From contig JAWUZG010000004.1 in the NCBI GenBank assembly GCA_036785705.1, positions 10,963,501 through 11,027,500 on the forward strand: a stretch of 64,000 nucleotides of DNA, read 5' to 3'. Below the pieces are notes generated by a model. It was given only the letters and a program-made list of their open reading frames with translations, was not told the DNA's origin and made no database searches. How positions within the stretch are numbered: the first letter of the stretch is position 1; the number at the start of each line of letters is the position of its first letter. The stretch is from Acanthornis magna (Eukaryota > Chordata > Aves > Passeriformes > Acanthizidae). Shown piece by piece: positions 26,701 through 39,459 of this stretch. A program made the translations under genes and the position numbers.

Positions 26701-28731
26701 GCCAACACTGTCATCTTTGTGTTCAAGAACCCCTTAAGAACTTTACAAAGCTTACCATTTAAATATTTGTTAGATATTTATATGCTGGCTATAGAGCATC
26801 AAAGCTTGTGGTCCAGTCCCTAGACAGACAAGAAGAAACATTTATTCACTGTGTATATAAGAGGAGTTAAGAGTTCCAGTGAGACATAGAAAAATATTGG
26901 TTTGGACTTAATTTTTCCTTCTGTCAAATTATTCCTTCCTCTCAGCTGGGTAAAACTCAGTCTTGTAGTTTCATTGGAAATTTCTGTGTTAGCAGATATA
27001 TTTATTTTCAAACATGATACCTGCTTTCCCCTTCACTTTTTGCAGGTCTCCTCCTGAAGAAACAGGGAGAAAAAAAATCTAGTTAGAATCATTAGAATCT
27101 ACATGCTGAAATATTCTCATATTGAAATTGAGTGTATTTGTCAATACACAGTTTGAGAAGCTATTCCATCAATTTTTACAGTCAGATTGCATCCTAGGCT
27201 GCATATGTAGAGAGGAAAAAAAAATCTTTTCTTCATTATCAAACTTCTGAATCATTAACACTGCTCACTAGTTCAAAGGAAATGGCAGAACAAGTGTGCC
27301 AAGAATGAAGTCCAGCTCACAACCCATTTTACGCTAGGCCAGGGAGAATTGGCGCATATCTCCAGTATACTTTACCCTCTGAAGACTATCTTTCTAAACA
27401 GGCTATTCTGTTGTGTTCCCCACCCCACACACCCATTTTCTAGGCCAGGTGTCTGCATGCTATCCTGCCACAGTGATTTATGCCTTCATCATGTCCAAGC
27501 CAAAATGTGATGTGTGAATGCTACACCTCAGAGCACACTTCAGTCACCACAAATGCCAATGTTTGCACTTGAGCAATCTTCCATGCAACCTTGACATTCA
27601 CTATTTATGGGACAAAATTAAAGTCCTCATCATTAGCTATGCGTTTTTCAAAGGATTTTCTTCTCTTATATCCTCATAATGTTCCCACCTACCATCTAAT
27701 TAAAAATGCAGTAACACAATTATATTCTGAGTTCAAATATTAGCTATTAGGTGCTTTTGTTTAAAAACAAACTAAAAATTAAATATCCCAAAATTGCTGA
27801 TTTTACTTAGAATTTTTTATTATTTCCTTCTCACTTTTTGATTAAGAAAATAACAAATGTCATGTTTGATTCATCTGAAATGTTATGTTCAATCTTAAAA
27901 AAAAATTAGATATTTTAATTAAGACATGTGAGCTTAAAAATAAAAATCGTATCAGAATAAACAAATGCTAAATATACAAATTTTTCATACCTTATTTTTA
28001 TTAGTTTTATTTATTACAATTCTACCAGTTTTATCTACACAAATAAATATTTTGGAATATCTTTGAGGACATTTTAACACTAATTTTACCATAGACAAAA
28101 TCATGAAAATACTTTTGAAAGTACTATTTTATTATTTGTTTCCTTAAAACATAGGAAATTAAAAAGTTAAGAGAAAAAACATCTAAGTATATATATTTAC
28201 AGTAAAATAATAATATAATTTAATTTCTTATATAACATATTGCTTTTCTGGTGTCTTATATATCTGTACATTTTTCTTTATGTAGCACAATACATGAAAT
28301 TAAATTTCTCATCAGCTCAGTTGCACAATGTTAATGTCTCCTTTATGTTCAGCCTTCATCATGAATCAGCTGGCGTACTAAGGCTGTGAATTTAAAGGAC
28401 CTTGCTTGTCTGTTTTTGCAGCTGGGAGAACATTTTGCCACAGTTCTGTATATATGCAAATTTTCTAATAAACACCATTTATTTTCTTCAGTATTACGGT
28501 GTGTCATTGATTCAATGAAGCTCCATGAAGTACAATATCCTGGTATTTCAAAAGGAATTCCCCAAGTCCCATAATGCATCTGGACAATCCTACACTGTTA
28601 TGCTACAGGGAAAGATCTTTTCTCAACAATTCAGAGACTAAGCTATGCCCCAAAGCTTCAAAAGTGATTGCTCACATTTGGTATGTGTGTCTGACTATTA
28701 CTAGTCATAGAACTAGGTAGTCTGTTTTTCA
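20770..28731. other. AT-rich noncoding DNA, no gene recognised
   Basis: About 8 kb without a named repeat. A purine-only-like tract lies at 21630-21692. A tandem 12-13 bp repeat, built on GGATTTATGT, is at 21360-21391. A textbook 3' splice-acceptor-like tract ends at 25260 but is not followed by a long open frame. The interval 27280-27620 is less AT-rich and may be an ancient, unnamed repeat or a conserved element. All open frames are under 77 codons and unrecognised. Confidence 0.55.
21630..21692. repeat. Polypurine tract (GA-rich)
   Basis: About 60 bases are almost entirely A and G on the plus strand, with only single pyrimidine interruptions, in runs such as GGGAAAAGGAAAGGAAAAG. A looser purine-rich lead-in starts near 21576. 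Such mirror-like homopurine runs can form triplex DNA. It is most simply a decayed low-complexity repeat. Confidence 0.85.
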
Positions 28732-29392
28732 AATCACAGAATCATACAATGGAGTTTTGGAAGGAACCTCTGGAGAACATCTAGTCCAACCCCTCTGTTT
28801 AAGCAAGTTCACCAAATCATGTAGCATCGAATCATGCCCAGATGTGGTTTTGAGTATCTCCAGAGAAAGATGCTCCGGAACCTCTCTGGTCAGCTTCTGC
28901 CAGCGCTCAATCACCCTCAAAATAAAGAAATTTTTCCTCATATACAAATGGAACTCTCATAAGAGAGGTCTTCCATTCCCCTAATCTTCATTGTGCTTCA
29001 CTAGGCCCTCTTCAGTAGTTCCATGTCTCTCTTATACTGTGGAGCCCAGAACTGTTCACAGCACTCCAGATGTGGCTTCACCAGAGCTGAGTAGAGGGGC
29101 AGGATCACCTCTCTTGCCCTGCTGGCAATGCTCTTCTTAACACAGCCCAGGATACCTTTAGCCTTCTTGACCACAAGGACACTGCTGGCTCACGGCAGCT
29201 TGTGCTCCACCAGGACCCCCAGGTCCTTCTCCGCAGAGCTGCTTTCCAGCAGATCAGCCCCCAGCCTGTGCTGGTGCAGAAGTTATTCCTCCACAGGTCC
29301 AGGACCCTATACTTACTTTTGTTGAACTTCAGACAGTTCCTCTCCACCCTACTATATCCTGTCCAGGTCTTACTGAATGACAGCACAGTCCT
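28732..29392 (-). mobile_element. CR1 LINE retaining the end of ORF2
   Basis: The left edge AATCACAGAATCATACAATGG is the reversed CR1 3' end, followed by ATCTAGTCCAACCCCTCTG. Further right come GCACTCCAGATGTGGCTTC, the GTAGAGGGGCAGGATCACC block and CTCCACCAGGACCCCCAGG, all landmarks of the CR1 reverse-transcriptase C-terminal region. On the minus strand 29105-29386 translates to a frame starting around FNKSKYRVLDL, the conserved CR1 ORF2 C-terminal segment, then shifts frame, so it is a dead copy. Around 28975-29000 the element jumps past about 200 bp expected between the 3'UTR and ORF2 end, an internal deletion. The right end is a 5' truncation. Confidence 0.95.
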
Positions 29393-30602
29393 AAATCATT
29401 AAGTCCTGTTACCATACTCCAGTGTTTGCCTTAATGAACTCACTACATGCTTGTGAATAAACATTTTCATTACTTCCTTCAAACTATACATATTATCAAA
29501 TTATTTTAGTGCCTTTACCCTTATCCTTTTTTATTATTATTATTCTTAATGACAAATTACTTTTATGAACTACTGACAAAACCTGCCTTTTAAAAACCTT
29601 TACATAATACTGGAGTTTAATTACCTTCTGAATTGTTAACACAACTTTTATATTTGTTTATTCCTGAAGCTTAAAATAATTGAAAAAAGAACAAGGTCTT
29701 TATTTTTAAACTGATCCTGAAATGGTGTATAATTATTTATAGACAATAAACTTTCCATCATATCTCAGAGTATATTTCTACACTCATACAAGTCTGTGAG
29801 AACAGGCTAAATTCTGCTTTTTATGTATATTCCCTGAACTTCTGTTGTGTGATATTATCTTTATCAATAATAGAATTATGGTCCAGTTCAATTTTAGCAT
29901 TTAACATTGTTAGTGAATATATATGGATGTCAAAAATATGTGCAATGGTACCTGCCTTTTATGGGGAGCAGGTCTGTTCAAAGTGTATATCCTTGCATCT
30001 ATGATAACACACACAAAAAAAGGATTCTTCTACAAATGCACTATCTTTGTTCTACGTATGTATTTTAATGTTTATTCAAGCAGATATCAAATTCTTCTTG
30101 GTTTTCAGACTATAATTTAAAAATTAAAGCTAAAGTGCACTCTCAAAGGACAATGTGCCTGATAAGAGGAAGCACACTTTTAAATCCTTGGTATGAGTAG
30201 TCCCTTGCTCCTGTTTACAAATACTATGACTTCCCAGCCAACAACCAAAAAACCCTCTAATGAAAAATATGCAGTGGAAGTGAATAATGACTAACTGTAT
30301 TTAAAAAACCCCTTAGGAAAAGCAATATGCAACATCTGTTATCTGAAAAATCTTATATGTTTTACAGTGCATAGAAAGCCTATAAAACATCACTGTGTAT
30401 TCATGCAGTCAACACTGCAATCCATCAAAAAATTAATGGCTTTGTTAGTATGTGTTGGTCCACTGCTTATGCTGCTATTGCAACTCTTACATGAATGTGA
30501 CTTGTTTAGGAAATAAACACAAAAGAACCCCAAACCCAAACAACATGAAAAATTTCCCCCTCATCACTCCCCAAAAAATCCCACAAACCCAAGCAAGCAA
30601 TA

Positions 30603-30648
<46 letters not shown>

Positions 30649-31934
30649 TAGATAGATGGATAGATAAATACAGGTAGATCTTGCAGGATGTTAACTTTTT
30701 TGAGGGAAGTGTTCAATAATATTTTTTAAGTACTGATCTTTGTCCAAACAGAGTACAGGAAAGAACTTTCTGATTTGGGAAACCAGCGCAAGAGTTTAGC
30801 AAGAGGATAAAGACTAAGTATCTAAAATTTGACAAAATTATTTCTCATGAGTCATTCTCTAGCTTGCATCAAATAAGTGTTAATAGCATGACACAGTAAA
30901 ATGTCTACATTTTAACGTGTTAAAGAATTTGATATGATAGCAAATTAAGATCCAGAAAGTATACTGTTAGATGTAAAACACAGTTGTCTGAATGTTAAAT
31001 TTCAAAATTCATACTAATATTAAATATTATTTTCCTATTCATATTCTTTCCAAAACTATGGGCAGCTGAGAAATTTAGAATATCACTCTTTTTTCACCTG
31101 TTTATGGATAAAAAGCAATAATTAAGATATATGATATATATATTTCCTCATTTCCTCCCTGTGCAACTTCTGTAATCATGCATTGCATTCTTGCTATGAT
31201 TAGGCTGAAATATTTTATCTTTCATTGATTATATGGCTTGCAGTATTCAGAAATTAATAGCCTTAGTGTTCTAAGGGAGAAGAAAAATTCTGAATGCTGC
31301 CTCTATTTAGATGAACAGTTTTACTTTAGGGACAGTAAAGCAATCCTGAAGCAGACTTCTTTCTTATCAACAATTGATTCTCTAAAGATTAATCTTTTTT
31401 TTTCCCTGAGCTCCTTGGACATAGCAATTATATAGGAGCCAATTGAATGATTTAGAAATGTATAAGAAGCAAATTAATCATATATATTATATTTTAGAAT
31501 TCACACAATAAAATAAAATCCATTCAATTGCCAAAATTGAGTGAGTGCGAATTCTTTAGTACTCCACATTGGTAGTTTATAAACTTACCCTTTGGTCTTA
31601 ACAAAACCTATTTTGAGATGAATGGTAGCAATTAAATGGTCAATCTATGTGACTCACTGGATGATTTTGAAGTTAATAATCACATATTTATGCAAATGGA
31701 AGGTCTGATTAAAAAATACAATAAAAACATATGAAAAATAATGAGAAGTAAGTTTATGGAATTTATTAAGCTAAAATAACTTCAATTTAATCATGTTTTT
31801 ATTCCATTCAATTTAAGTTTGTGGTTTTGAAGTAATTGGGTTTTTGTTCTGTCTTTTTGTTCTTGCTTCATTCCCTGGCAAAGTAATAGAATAAGCCCTC
31901 TTATAAACTATTAAAAGCCAAACAAAGGAAGTAG
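29393..31934. other. AT-rich noncoding DNA with a GATA microsatellite
   Basis: Apart from the microsatellite at 30603-30667, listed separately, I see nothing recognisable. Short A/C-rich tracts flank the microsatellite on the left (30500-30600). Open frames are below 76 codons and without family features. Confidence 0.6.
30603..30667. repeat. (GATA)n microsatellite
   Basis: About eleven uninterrupted GATA units run from 30603 to 30648, followed by an imperfect continuation with TAGATAGATGGATAGATA to about 30667. Uninterrupted tetranucleotide runs of this length are normally length-polymorphic. Confidence 0.97.
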
Positions 31935-32672
31935 TTGGGAAAAGCCAGCACAGCTTTACCAAAGGCAAATCACTCCTGTAACCTGATCACCTTCCACAAC
32001 AAAGTAACATTTTTCTGTCAACATCAGAAGAAGGGTAGATTTTGTTTAACTAGACTTTCAGCAAATTTTTCGACACTGTTGTCCTCAACTTGCTTCATCC
32101 TAGACACAGTGGCAAGATATAAATTGAATATATATAGCCAAAGTGGTGGAATACAGACCTGAAAGCTGAAAATTGGAGTATGGACCTTTTGACCTGAAAG
32201 GGCATTAGTTAGTTGTTCCAAGTTTTTTTGGAGGCTGATTATAAAGGATTGTTACTGGATATCATTTTACATCTTCATTGACATCACAACCTTGATCATG
32301 GGGTAGAACAAACAGAGGTTGAGAGAACTTCAACTCTGCCCTGGAAAAGAGAAGGCTCAACAGGGATTTTATCAGTGTGTTTAAACTCTGGATGAGAGGG
32401 AATGAAAAAGAAGGAGACAGGCTCTTCTAGTGTTCACTGCTAGGGCAAGAGTTGATAGTCAGAAAACAGAAACAATTCCATCTGAACATGAGAGAACACT
32501 TTATTGTTACTGTGAAAGTAGTCAAGCTGTATAGGTAGGGCAAATGGGCTGTAGAATCTCCATCCATGCCCAACAGGGCACCATCCTGGACACCATGCTT
32601 CAGCTGAGTCTGCTTTAGAAGTGGGGCTAGATTGGATAATCTTCTTGCCAGTGTTTCCTGTTGCTGAAATAT
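31935..32672 (+). mobile_element. Old CR1 LINE spanning ORF2 reverse transcriptase to 3'UTR
   Basis: The left end, GGGAAAAGCCAGCACAGC followed by TTTACCAAAGGCAAATC, matches the CR1 reverse-transcriptase region just before the catalytic palm. ACTTTCAGCAAATTTTTCGAC is the decayed counterpart of the conserved LDFSKAFD coding motif. Downstream, the TCTTCATTGACATCA stretch and GATCATGGGGTAG follow in order, then the 3'UTR landmarks TTCCATCTGAACATGAGAG and GAATCTCCATCCATG. The frame is broken many times (the open part is 31935-32162), and there are several deletions relative to the usual spacing, so it is an ancient nonfunctional copy. The terminal repeat at the 3' end is eroded. Confidence 0.85.
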
Positions 32673-32694
32673 GCTTGCACAGTGTCAAGCTGTT

Positions 32695-33116
32695 TTCTTT
32701 TTTCCCTCACAATGAATAATATTGGGATGGGCAAGAAGGTGGGAGGGGCACTGCTGGGTCACCTGACTTAAATTTACCAAAGAAATATTCCATATCGTAT
32801 GATGTTGTACTTGGCAATAAAAGTTCAAGGAAATGAGGAGGGGACAGGACATTAGTGGTTATGGCACTTGTCTGCCTAAGAAGTTATTATACATGCTTGC
32901 ACCATGCATTCTGTGGAGTTATTAAACAACTGTCTGTCAATGGGAAGCACTTAATAAATTATTTTCTTTTTTTAAATATATTACATTTTTGTGTGTGCAC
33001 CTTTTGCTTCTCCCATGAAACTACTGTAGTCACAATCTATAAGTCTTGTCATCTTCCTCCAGTTATCTCCCCGTCCTATGGGGGAGAGGACTGAGTGAGC
33101 ACCTGTGTGTGTCCAC
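32695..33116 (+). mobile_element. Decayed avian ERVL-like LTR
   Basis: The segment follows the CR1 directly and shares ordered but diverged landmarks with avian ERVL LTRs: GGGAGGGGCACTGCTGGGTC, a CACCTGACTTAAATTTACC block, ATATTCCATATCGTATGATG, CTGTCAATGGGAAGCACTTA, a TTGTGTGTGCACCTTTTGC block, and the 3' block TCCCCGTCCTATGGGGGAGA then GGACTGAGTGAGC. Both ends are frayed, and no target-site duplication is visible. An 80-codon plus-strand frame inside (32855-33094) is incidental. Confidence 0.55.
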
Positions 33117-36100
33117 AGGGTCCAAACAATGCCCACTTCTTGACACCTAGTAGGGGCCTTGAGGAACTCCAGACAATGATAGCTTTGATTGGATTTTGCT
33201 AGACTACATTTACAATTAGAGTGCTTCAGTTTTCTATTGGTAGGATCCTTAGATTTGTCACAGTGCTTGCTTGTTTTACTGCATATTGGAAGCTAGAGTT
33301 TGTTAGAAAAGACCACCAAAAATGACACCACCATCACTACCACTGGTGTTTTCTAGAGGGCACAATTTATTTTGCAACATAAATTTTAACAGCTGCCAGT
33401 GGACCACAGAAAGAATAGACAGCTCTCAGCAGTAATATTATATAGGGAAAAAAACAGAGGAATTACTCCATCCACAAGCTGATGGTTCTTAATCATGTAC
33501 AGTCATTAGAATGTCTAGCGTCTAGTTAGTAGATAAAATGCATGATAGAAGTAGCACTAAAATAGCTCAAAATTACTTTTAAATATTAAAAAGAAAAGAC
33601 TGAAGAGTGGGCTGTATGTGCTAGCTAGTTTTCCTCTTAAAGTAGAGATATTTGCCCTTGATTTCCAAAGATTTAGAATTAAAGAATGAAGGCTAGGATT
33701 TTAGCTACCTGAAAATAAGCTAGTTTTCTTAACTTCATCTAAGTTAAGAATTCCTACCAAAGGATCGATCTTTTTTCAAAACTTTCTAAAATTTCTTTTC
33801 ATTCTCACTTGAGATATATTTATATCTTTCCAGTGTTCAAAGAAGACTGAATAACGTACAGAAAACTTAATTAAATAGATCCCACCTGAAGCACCCATAA
33901 CAAAGCAAAATAAAGGCAAAGTCACCAAAAAACAGGTAGAAAATTGAGATGAAGCTGCTTTTGTAATGTACGCAATTTTCTACTATCTATTAAAATATTA
34001 CATTTTTATGTAGTTTATAGTGATAAACAATTGGTGAAAAAGCAAGAGGTGGTGACTGATCCATTTATGACTTGAAATGAGTGACGTAAATACTAATAAG
34101 ATATAATCCGGAGCTGTACTAGCCAATTATTATCCCTGTTTTTGTTGGTCTCAGAGAAGCCTTATGGATGGAGCAATAATGGCAATAGCCTCCTGAGAAT
34201 GTCTGTTATTTTCACTGGGGAGTCTTATTGTAGGTGACATTGCAATGACTTGGCCTAACTCTTACGCCAACATGAAAATCTAAAAAAAAAAAAAAGTAAT
34301 AATTTTACAGCAAATTATTTGCATAACAGCTCTCCAACTTTAACAGACTTCAATGAAACATTCTTCCCCATTTTTAGTTCTATTTTCGTTTCATATTTAA
34401 ATGGTCTGTTTCAAAATATATTTGTGTATTTTATTAAACCTTTAGTTTTTCAATTTAATGTTTATATTGTGTACATAATAAAGAGGTATCTGCTGTTTTA
34501 AATACTATGGCAACTTGTGACTATACTTGCATACATACATCTCAAAAAACACAAGTGAGATTATTTCCAATATTGTTATTTAATTAGAAGAAGAATTGGA
34601 CCTTTCATCTTTTTAATTCACATTGGCTTTTTGCAGAGAGAGGGAGTTACCCAGATTTTGGCTTGGTGTGGTTAATAACACTTTCTGATTTGCTCAATTG
34701 ATTTTATTTTAAACTCTGTCAATAGTTTAACTGAAGCAAACAACTTTGCTGCAACTTTATTTCTTGCAGTTCTTTAAGAAGTGTGCTCTCTCTAGTGGTT
34801 TAGCATGCGTTCCAGCAGGGGAAAAAAAGGTGTTGGCAGTTTAAAATGCTGTGAACTTAAGCAATCAGAAAAATATATTGGATGATGTGGATGCCATTAT
34901 GGAGAGTCAGTGAAGGATGAGGGCAATGAATCAATCTGATAAATTGTGATTGGCCCTTAAAAAGACAAGCAAATCCAAATTGGTTAGGGAATGTTCATAA
35001 TGCCAAATAATATTACATTGAGGCTGCCTCTGTAAATCATTCTATAAAACTGAGGTGGGCTTTTAGACCAAGTATCATCAGGAAACACATAATTGAAACT
35101 ATAGAATAAAATTAACCCCCTAAAAAAACAAACAAAGAAACAACAACCTAACCCCAACCCAACCAACCAACCAACCAACCAACCAACCAAAAAACCACCA
35201 CCAAAAAAACCTCCCAAGCCCAAACAACAACCTCCTGCTAACTCTAAAAATAATGCACTGGTGATAGTGGAGAAGAGCAGTGCACAACATCTTTCACCTG
35301 TTTCATGTATAATGAAGTCATAAATCAGGCCAGTAAAATGCAAAGCTAATTGATGATGGCTTGGAAAATAAGTCTGTGTATAGCACTTTTGAATTACATT
35401 GGTAACAAGGCTACAAAACATGAGGGAGCTAGAATGTCGTAGCCAAGTAAATGTCACTGACTAGATGGAAAATAGAATGTTCTTCAGTGCACCTGATTAT
35501 AAGATGTAAATGAACATTTTTGGTAATCAGAGAAAAAAGACTTGAAACTTTACAGATTTAATAGTTAATGTTTCCTGGTTTAAAGAAGCTAATATATATT
35601 TATCTTGTTTTCTGGACTTTTCTGGACTAGGCTGTGCATTTTTCTGACAAACTCCATTCTCTTCAGTCTATCTTTTCTCTATTTCCCTGCGAAGGAAGCT
35701 GAATGAAGAATAATTCTCCAATATTTTTTCTGCCTTTTTTTTCCATCACAAAATGTCAAAATAATAGAATCATTGATAATCACCAATAATTGTAAGGTAT
35801 AGGAGCTTTTTTCTCTACACTATCCATTGTGACTGCTGCAGTTTTTAACAGCAATGGGGTTTGGATAAAATTCAAGAGCTCTACTGTAAAAATGTATAAT
35901 AAATTATTATTCTGCATTTCTCCCCAGAAAACTGTAGTTAAGTAAATTGAGCTATTTGAATATACAATTAATATAAGGGGAAAAAATCCAGGGGAGGAAA
36001 GAATTACAGGCTTGATTTAATTACTTAAACCTGAGAACACAAGAATTTAGTGCTGTTTACATCTCAGAGGTATTCAAGATTTCTGTATGGGGAAGTTGCT

Positions 36101-37959
36101 GTAGCACAGGAGGTTAGCAAGGGACCCATGCCCTACCTGGAGCGTCAGCTGGTTGCTAGGCTATATAAGCTTTGATGTTTGAAAAGGCATTAGGCAACTG
36201 GCAAAGCAAAGAAATCCAGCCTATTGAATAGGAGTGCATTTGATAATGTCATTTAAATCTAGATACCTATATGAAAGTTCTCTCTGTCAGCTAGATGTTT
36301 TAATTCCCATTATATGACAGACATGTGGTCTTAGGCTAAAACAGACATTTTGTGTCATTTGAGACACCACAGGATAACCCAGCTGGCATCCAGCTACCTC
36401 TCTAGTACCTGAAAGTGCATGAAAGTACCTGAAAGTGTGGATCCTGTGTCACAGCTGTCAGCTCCATTCAGAAGTTTCAGATCTGTGGCACTAAATATCT
36501 GCTTCAGGAGGGGTCAAATTAATCCTCCTGTCTTCATTGAACATATATCAGCTAGGAGATAAGCACAGGTATTTAACACTACCTGAAATGTTCTGGCCTA
36601 CTGGCAACAGTCGCACAAAGAAGATAAATAGAATAGAGGAGACTCTTGAGCTAAGTAGCAACAAGAAGGTTGCAAGGCACCTCAAAAAGTGCTAAATACT
36701 GTTTGAGTAATACAGTTGATGCGTGTTTAAATAAATCAAAGACTATATCTTTTGAGACTTTAAAGCATTAAGCAGCTTTTAGCTTCTGCTTACACATATA
36801 GGGTGTAGACCCTTTAATTCTAGTGTCTTAAACTGCATCTGAACTCCATTCAGTAATATCACTAATAGTTCTCACCCCCCGCCTCCCAAAACAGACATTC
36901 ATCTCATAGCAGTGATGGTGTCTGCATCCTTAACCTCTAGTTAAGTGACTGATAAAACAACTCATTCTGCCTCCTGATCTGAGAACAGATTTTTGTTTCT
37001 TACAGAAGTGCTGAGCTTTCAGGTTTCTCCAACCTCTCTCTATTGAAGGTAATTTGGAGAGTGATGTTTTGCATGAATTACTGCTGATCTTGATGTTTTG
37101 TTTTTTCGGGGTTTTTTTGCCAGTAGCCACCCCTGCTTAATGGACACCTTATTATCATACTAGCTGTGGTCCCATTTGTCCCCTTTAGCTGGGGTGTCAT
37201 TAGGTGCTTTGCTAGTTGCGTTCTCATTTAGCAGCTCTCACTAAACTGTTAAGCGCTGGCTGTCACCACAATACTTTTCATAATCCCCATAGATATATGT
37301 TCTGTTATTTGCTCTAATTTGTAAACTCTCTGGTAAAAGTATACCAGAGTAAAAGTACACCTCATGGGATTTTAGAATGAAGCAAAAATACATGTAAGTT
37401 CAGATTCCATTTTATAATGGTCAAATTTCCCAAGCCTTTCTTGCTAAAAGGCAAAATAAGAAATCCCAAACTCAACCCCCCCACCAAAAAACCCCCAAAA
37501 AACTAAAAAACAACCAAAATCCCCAGAAATCCAAACCCTCCTAGAAAGTATAAAAATTTCAGAATCTTCAGTGTTACAAATTGTGGTAATTTCCTTACTC
37601 TTAGAAAGCTGGGCACAGCTGTCACCCATGCTGTGAGCAAAATAACTTCAACAAACATCATTTTCTCAGGTTAACAAAATACAGTTTTTAACAGAAAACC
37701 CTCTAAGCTGTTACCATGTAATTGGCAATTAACCTTATCCATTTCATTATAGTCAGTGCCCCAACTTTTCACTGAAGGCAAAAATACTTTTAACCTAGTA
37801 GGATGTTATCTCAGTCTTCAGCTGTGAGTAGCAGAACATTAGGTTTACACTACTTCATATATTTCCATTTGTAGGTGGAATAAGTTTTAAAGTAAATGCC
37901 CGTGAGAAACTGATTTTGGAATATGAAATGTAGGTAAAATTAATTTTCAGGTTGTATTT
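33117..37959. other. AT-rich noncoding DNA, no gene recognised
   Basis: Nearly 5 kb without a named transposon. An (AACC)n repeat lies at 35149-35190. A 13-A run sits near 34281. The long minus-strand frame 34984-35457 (157 codons) is a by-product of the AACC repeat, giving runs of Gly, Leu, Val and Trp, and is not a gene. A short duplication of TACCTGAAAGTG lies near 36408-36440. The interval 36060-37270 is slightly richer in GC but uncharacterised. Confidence 0.55.
35149..35190. repeat. (AACC)n simple repeat
   Basis: Roughly eight AACC units in a pure run, preceded by imperfect units (CTAACCCCAACCC) and followed by A/C-rich sequence. The wider A/C-rich patch spans about 35118-35232. One strand is thus strongly C/A biased and the other G/T biased. 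Confidence 0.95.
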
Positions 37960-38480
37960 ATTGGATGCAAGTGACAAAGCATTGGCAGATGGATGCTGCA
38001 GCTCTATGAGGAGGACTGTGAACCACATCAGAAGATATGAACATTTCCTGAAGAACTGTAGCCTGTGGGAAAGATTCACAGTGGATGAGGGGAAAAATGT
38101 GAGGAGGAAAGCGTGGCAGAAACAAATTCTTATGGATTGATCACACCTCCCCCATTACCTGCACCTCTTTGAGGTGAGGAGGTAGAGGACTCTGGAATGC
38201 AAAAGTGATATTGAGACTGGAGAGAAAGGGAATGGCAAGAGAAAGAAGGGAATGAGCTGTTTTAGTTTTTGTCTTTGTTTTTCACTCTTTGAATCTACTT
38301 GGCAATAAATTAAATTAATCCTGCTCAAGTTTATTTTTCCTATGATGCTAACTGGCAACCAATCTCCCTGTCTTTATCTTAACCCACAGACTTTTTCATC
38401 TTACTTTCTCCCCTGTTCCTTTGAAGTAGAGAGAGCGGCTGGGTGGGTGGCTGGAAGACAGACAGGGTCAACTCATCACA
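37960..38480 (+). mobile_element. Avian ERVL-type LTR (solo), moderately diverged
   Basis: Landmarks of a common bird LTR family occur in order: a GAGGAGGACTGTGAACCACA block near 38007, CTGAAGAACTGTAGCCTGTGG (38048 on), GTGGATGAGGGGAAAAATGTG, AGCGTGGCAGAAACAAATTC, a TGATCACACCTCCCCCATTAC block (38138 on), an AATAAA polyadenylation signal at 38304-38309, and CTGTCTTTATCTTAACCCAC near 38371. The 3' end ACTCATCACA finishes at 38480. No internal retroviral sequence is seen beside it. The 5' boundary is fuzzy by tens of bases. Confidence 0.75.
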
Positions 38481-38872
38481 TTCGGTTATACCATTTCTAG
38501 TTTATCAGTAACCTGCCAAAATAAATATAAATTTGATGAAAACCTCTAAGATATAAGCATAATAATTTTAGATTAAAGGTTTTTATAACATGAAGAGTTT
38601 TCAAAAATTGAAGAGAAACTGTTGCAATAACAGTGATATGTGGATCTATAAACGCGAATAACAGCCTCCTGAAACTCAATATTAGGTTTAGCTGTTATAT
38701 CATTGTTGCAACTGTAATATGCATTGTGTTCTTTGATATTTCCATAATGATAATTTTAAAAAAAAAAAGTGACAAGGTCAACATGATCTGATTGTGTTTT
38801 TCTCATGCTTTGTAAAAGCAAATTATTCTTTTTCTCTGTAAACTCCTAAACATGTGGCATTTTCACACCTTG
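38481..38872. other. AT-rich spacer between LTR and CR1
   Basis: About 390 bp of AT-rich sequence without a recognised feature. A minus-strand 60-codon frame (38497-38679) has no family features. Confidence 0.7.
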
Positions 38873-39459
38873 ATCACAGAATCACAGGATCTCAGGATAG
38901 GTGAGGTTGGAAGGGACCACTGGAAGTTGCCTAATCTGGCCTCTGTTCTCAAGCAGGTCTCCTCAGTATGCATTGCTCAAGATTGTGTCCAGATGGCTTT
39001 TTAATATCTCCAGGAAAGGAGACTCCACAATCTCTCTGGGCAACGTGTTCCAGTGTGCAATCACTCTCACAGTAAAGAAGCTCAAGTTCTTTCTCCTGTT
39101 CAGGTAGAGCTTCCTGTTTTTCAGCTTCTGCCCATTGCCACTCATTCTGTTGCTCATTGCTACCAAGAAGAGCCTGGCTCCATCCTCTCAGCACTCTCCC
39201 TTCAGATACTTATTTGCATTGATAAGGGCTCCTCTTAGTTATCTTTTCTTGAAGCTGAACAGACACAACTCCCTCAGCCTTTCCTTATAAGAAATGCTTC
39301 AGTCCCTTAATCATGTTTGTAGCACTAAACTGGCCTCACTCCAGAATCTTCGTGTCTCTCCCATTCTAATGAGCCTAGGACTCAACACAGCACTCCAGGT
39401 AAGGTCTCACCAGGGCTTAGTAGATGGGCAGGATCACCTCCCTTGACCTGCTGGCAGTG
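38873..39459 (-). mobile_element. CR1 LINE, 5'-truncated copy
   Basis: The left edge has ATCACAGAATCACAGGATC and GAGGTTGGAAGGGACCAC, the reversed CR1 3' end. It continues with the ATTGTGTCCAGATGGCTTTTT block, ATCTCCAGGAAAGGAGACTCC, CTCACAGTAAAGAAGCTC, ATTGATAAGGGCTCCTCTT, CTGAACAGACACAACTCCC and, near the right edge, GCACTCCAGGTAAGGTCTCAC then GGGCAGGATCACCTCCC. About 590 bp are kept in a nearly colinear order, so this is among the best-preserved CR1 copies here. All frames across it are remnants or antisense shadows. Confidence 0.95.

Noticed and set aside
34984..35457. 157-codon minus-strand open frame
   Set aside because: Its middle is translated AACC and A/C-rich simple repeat, giving Gly, Leu, Val, Trp and Phe runs. 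The remainder is unrecognised.
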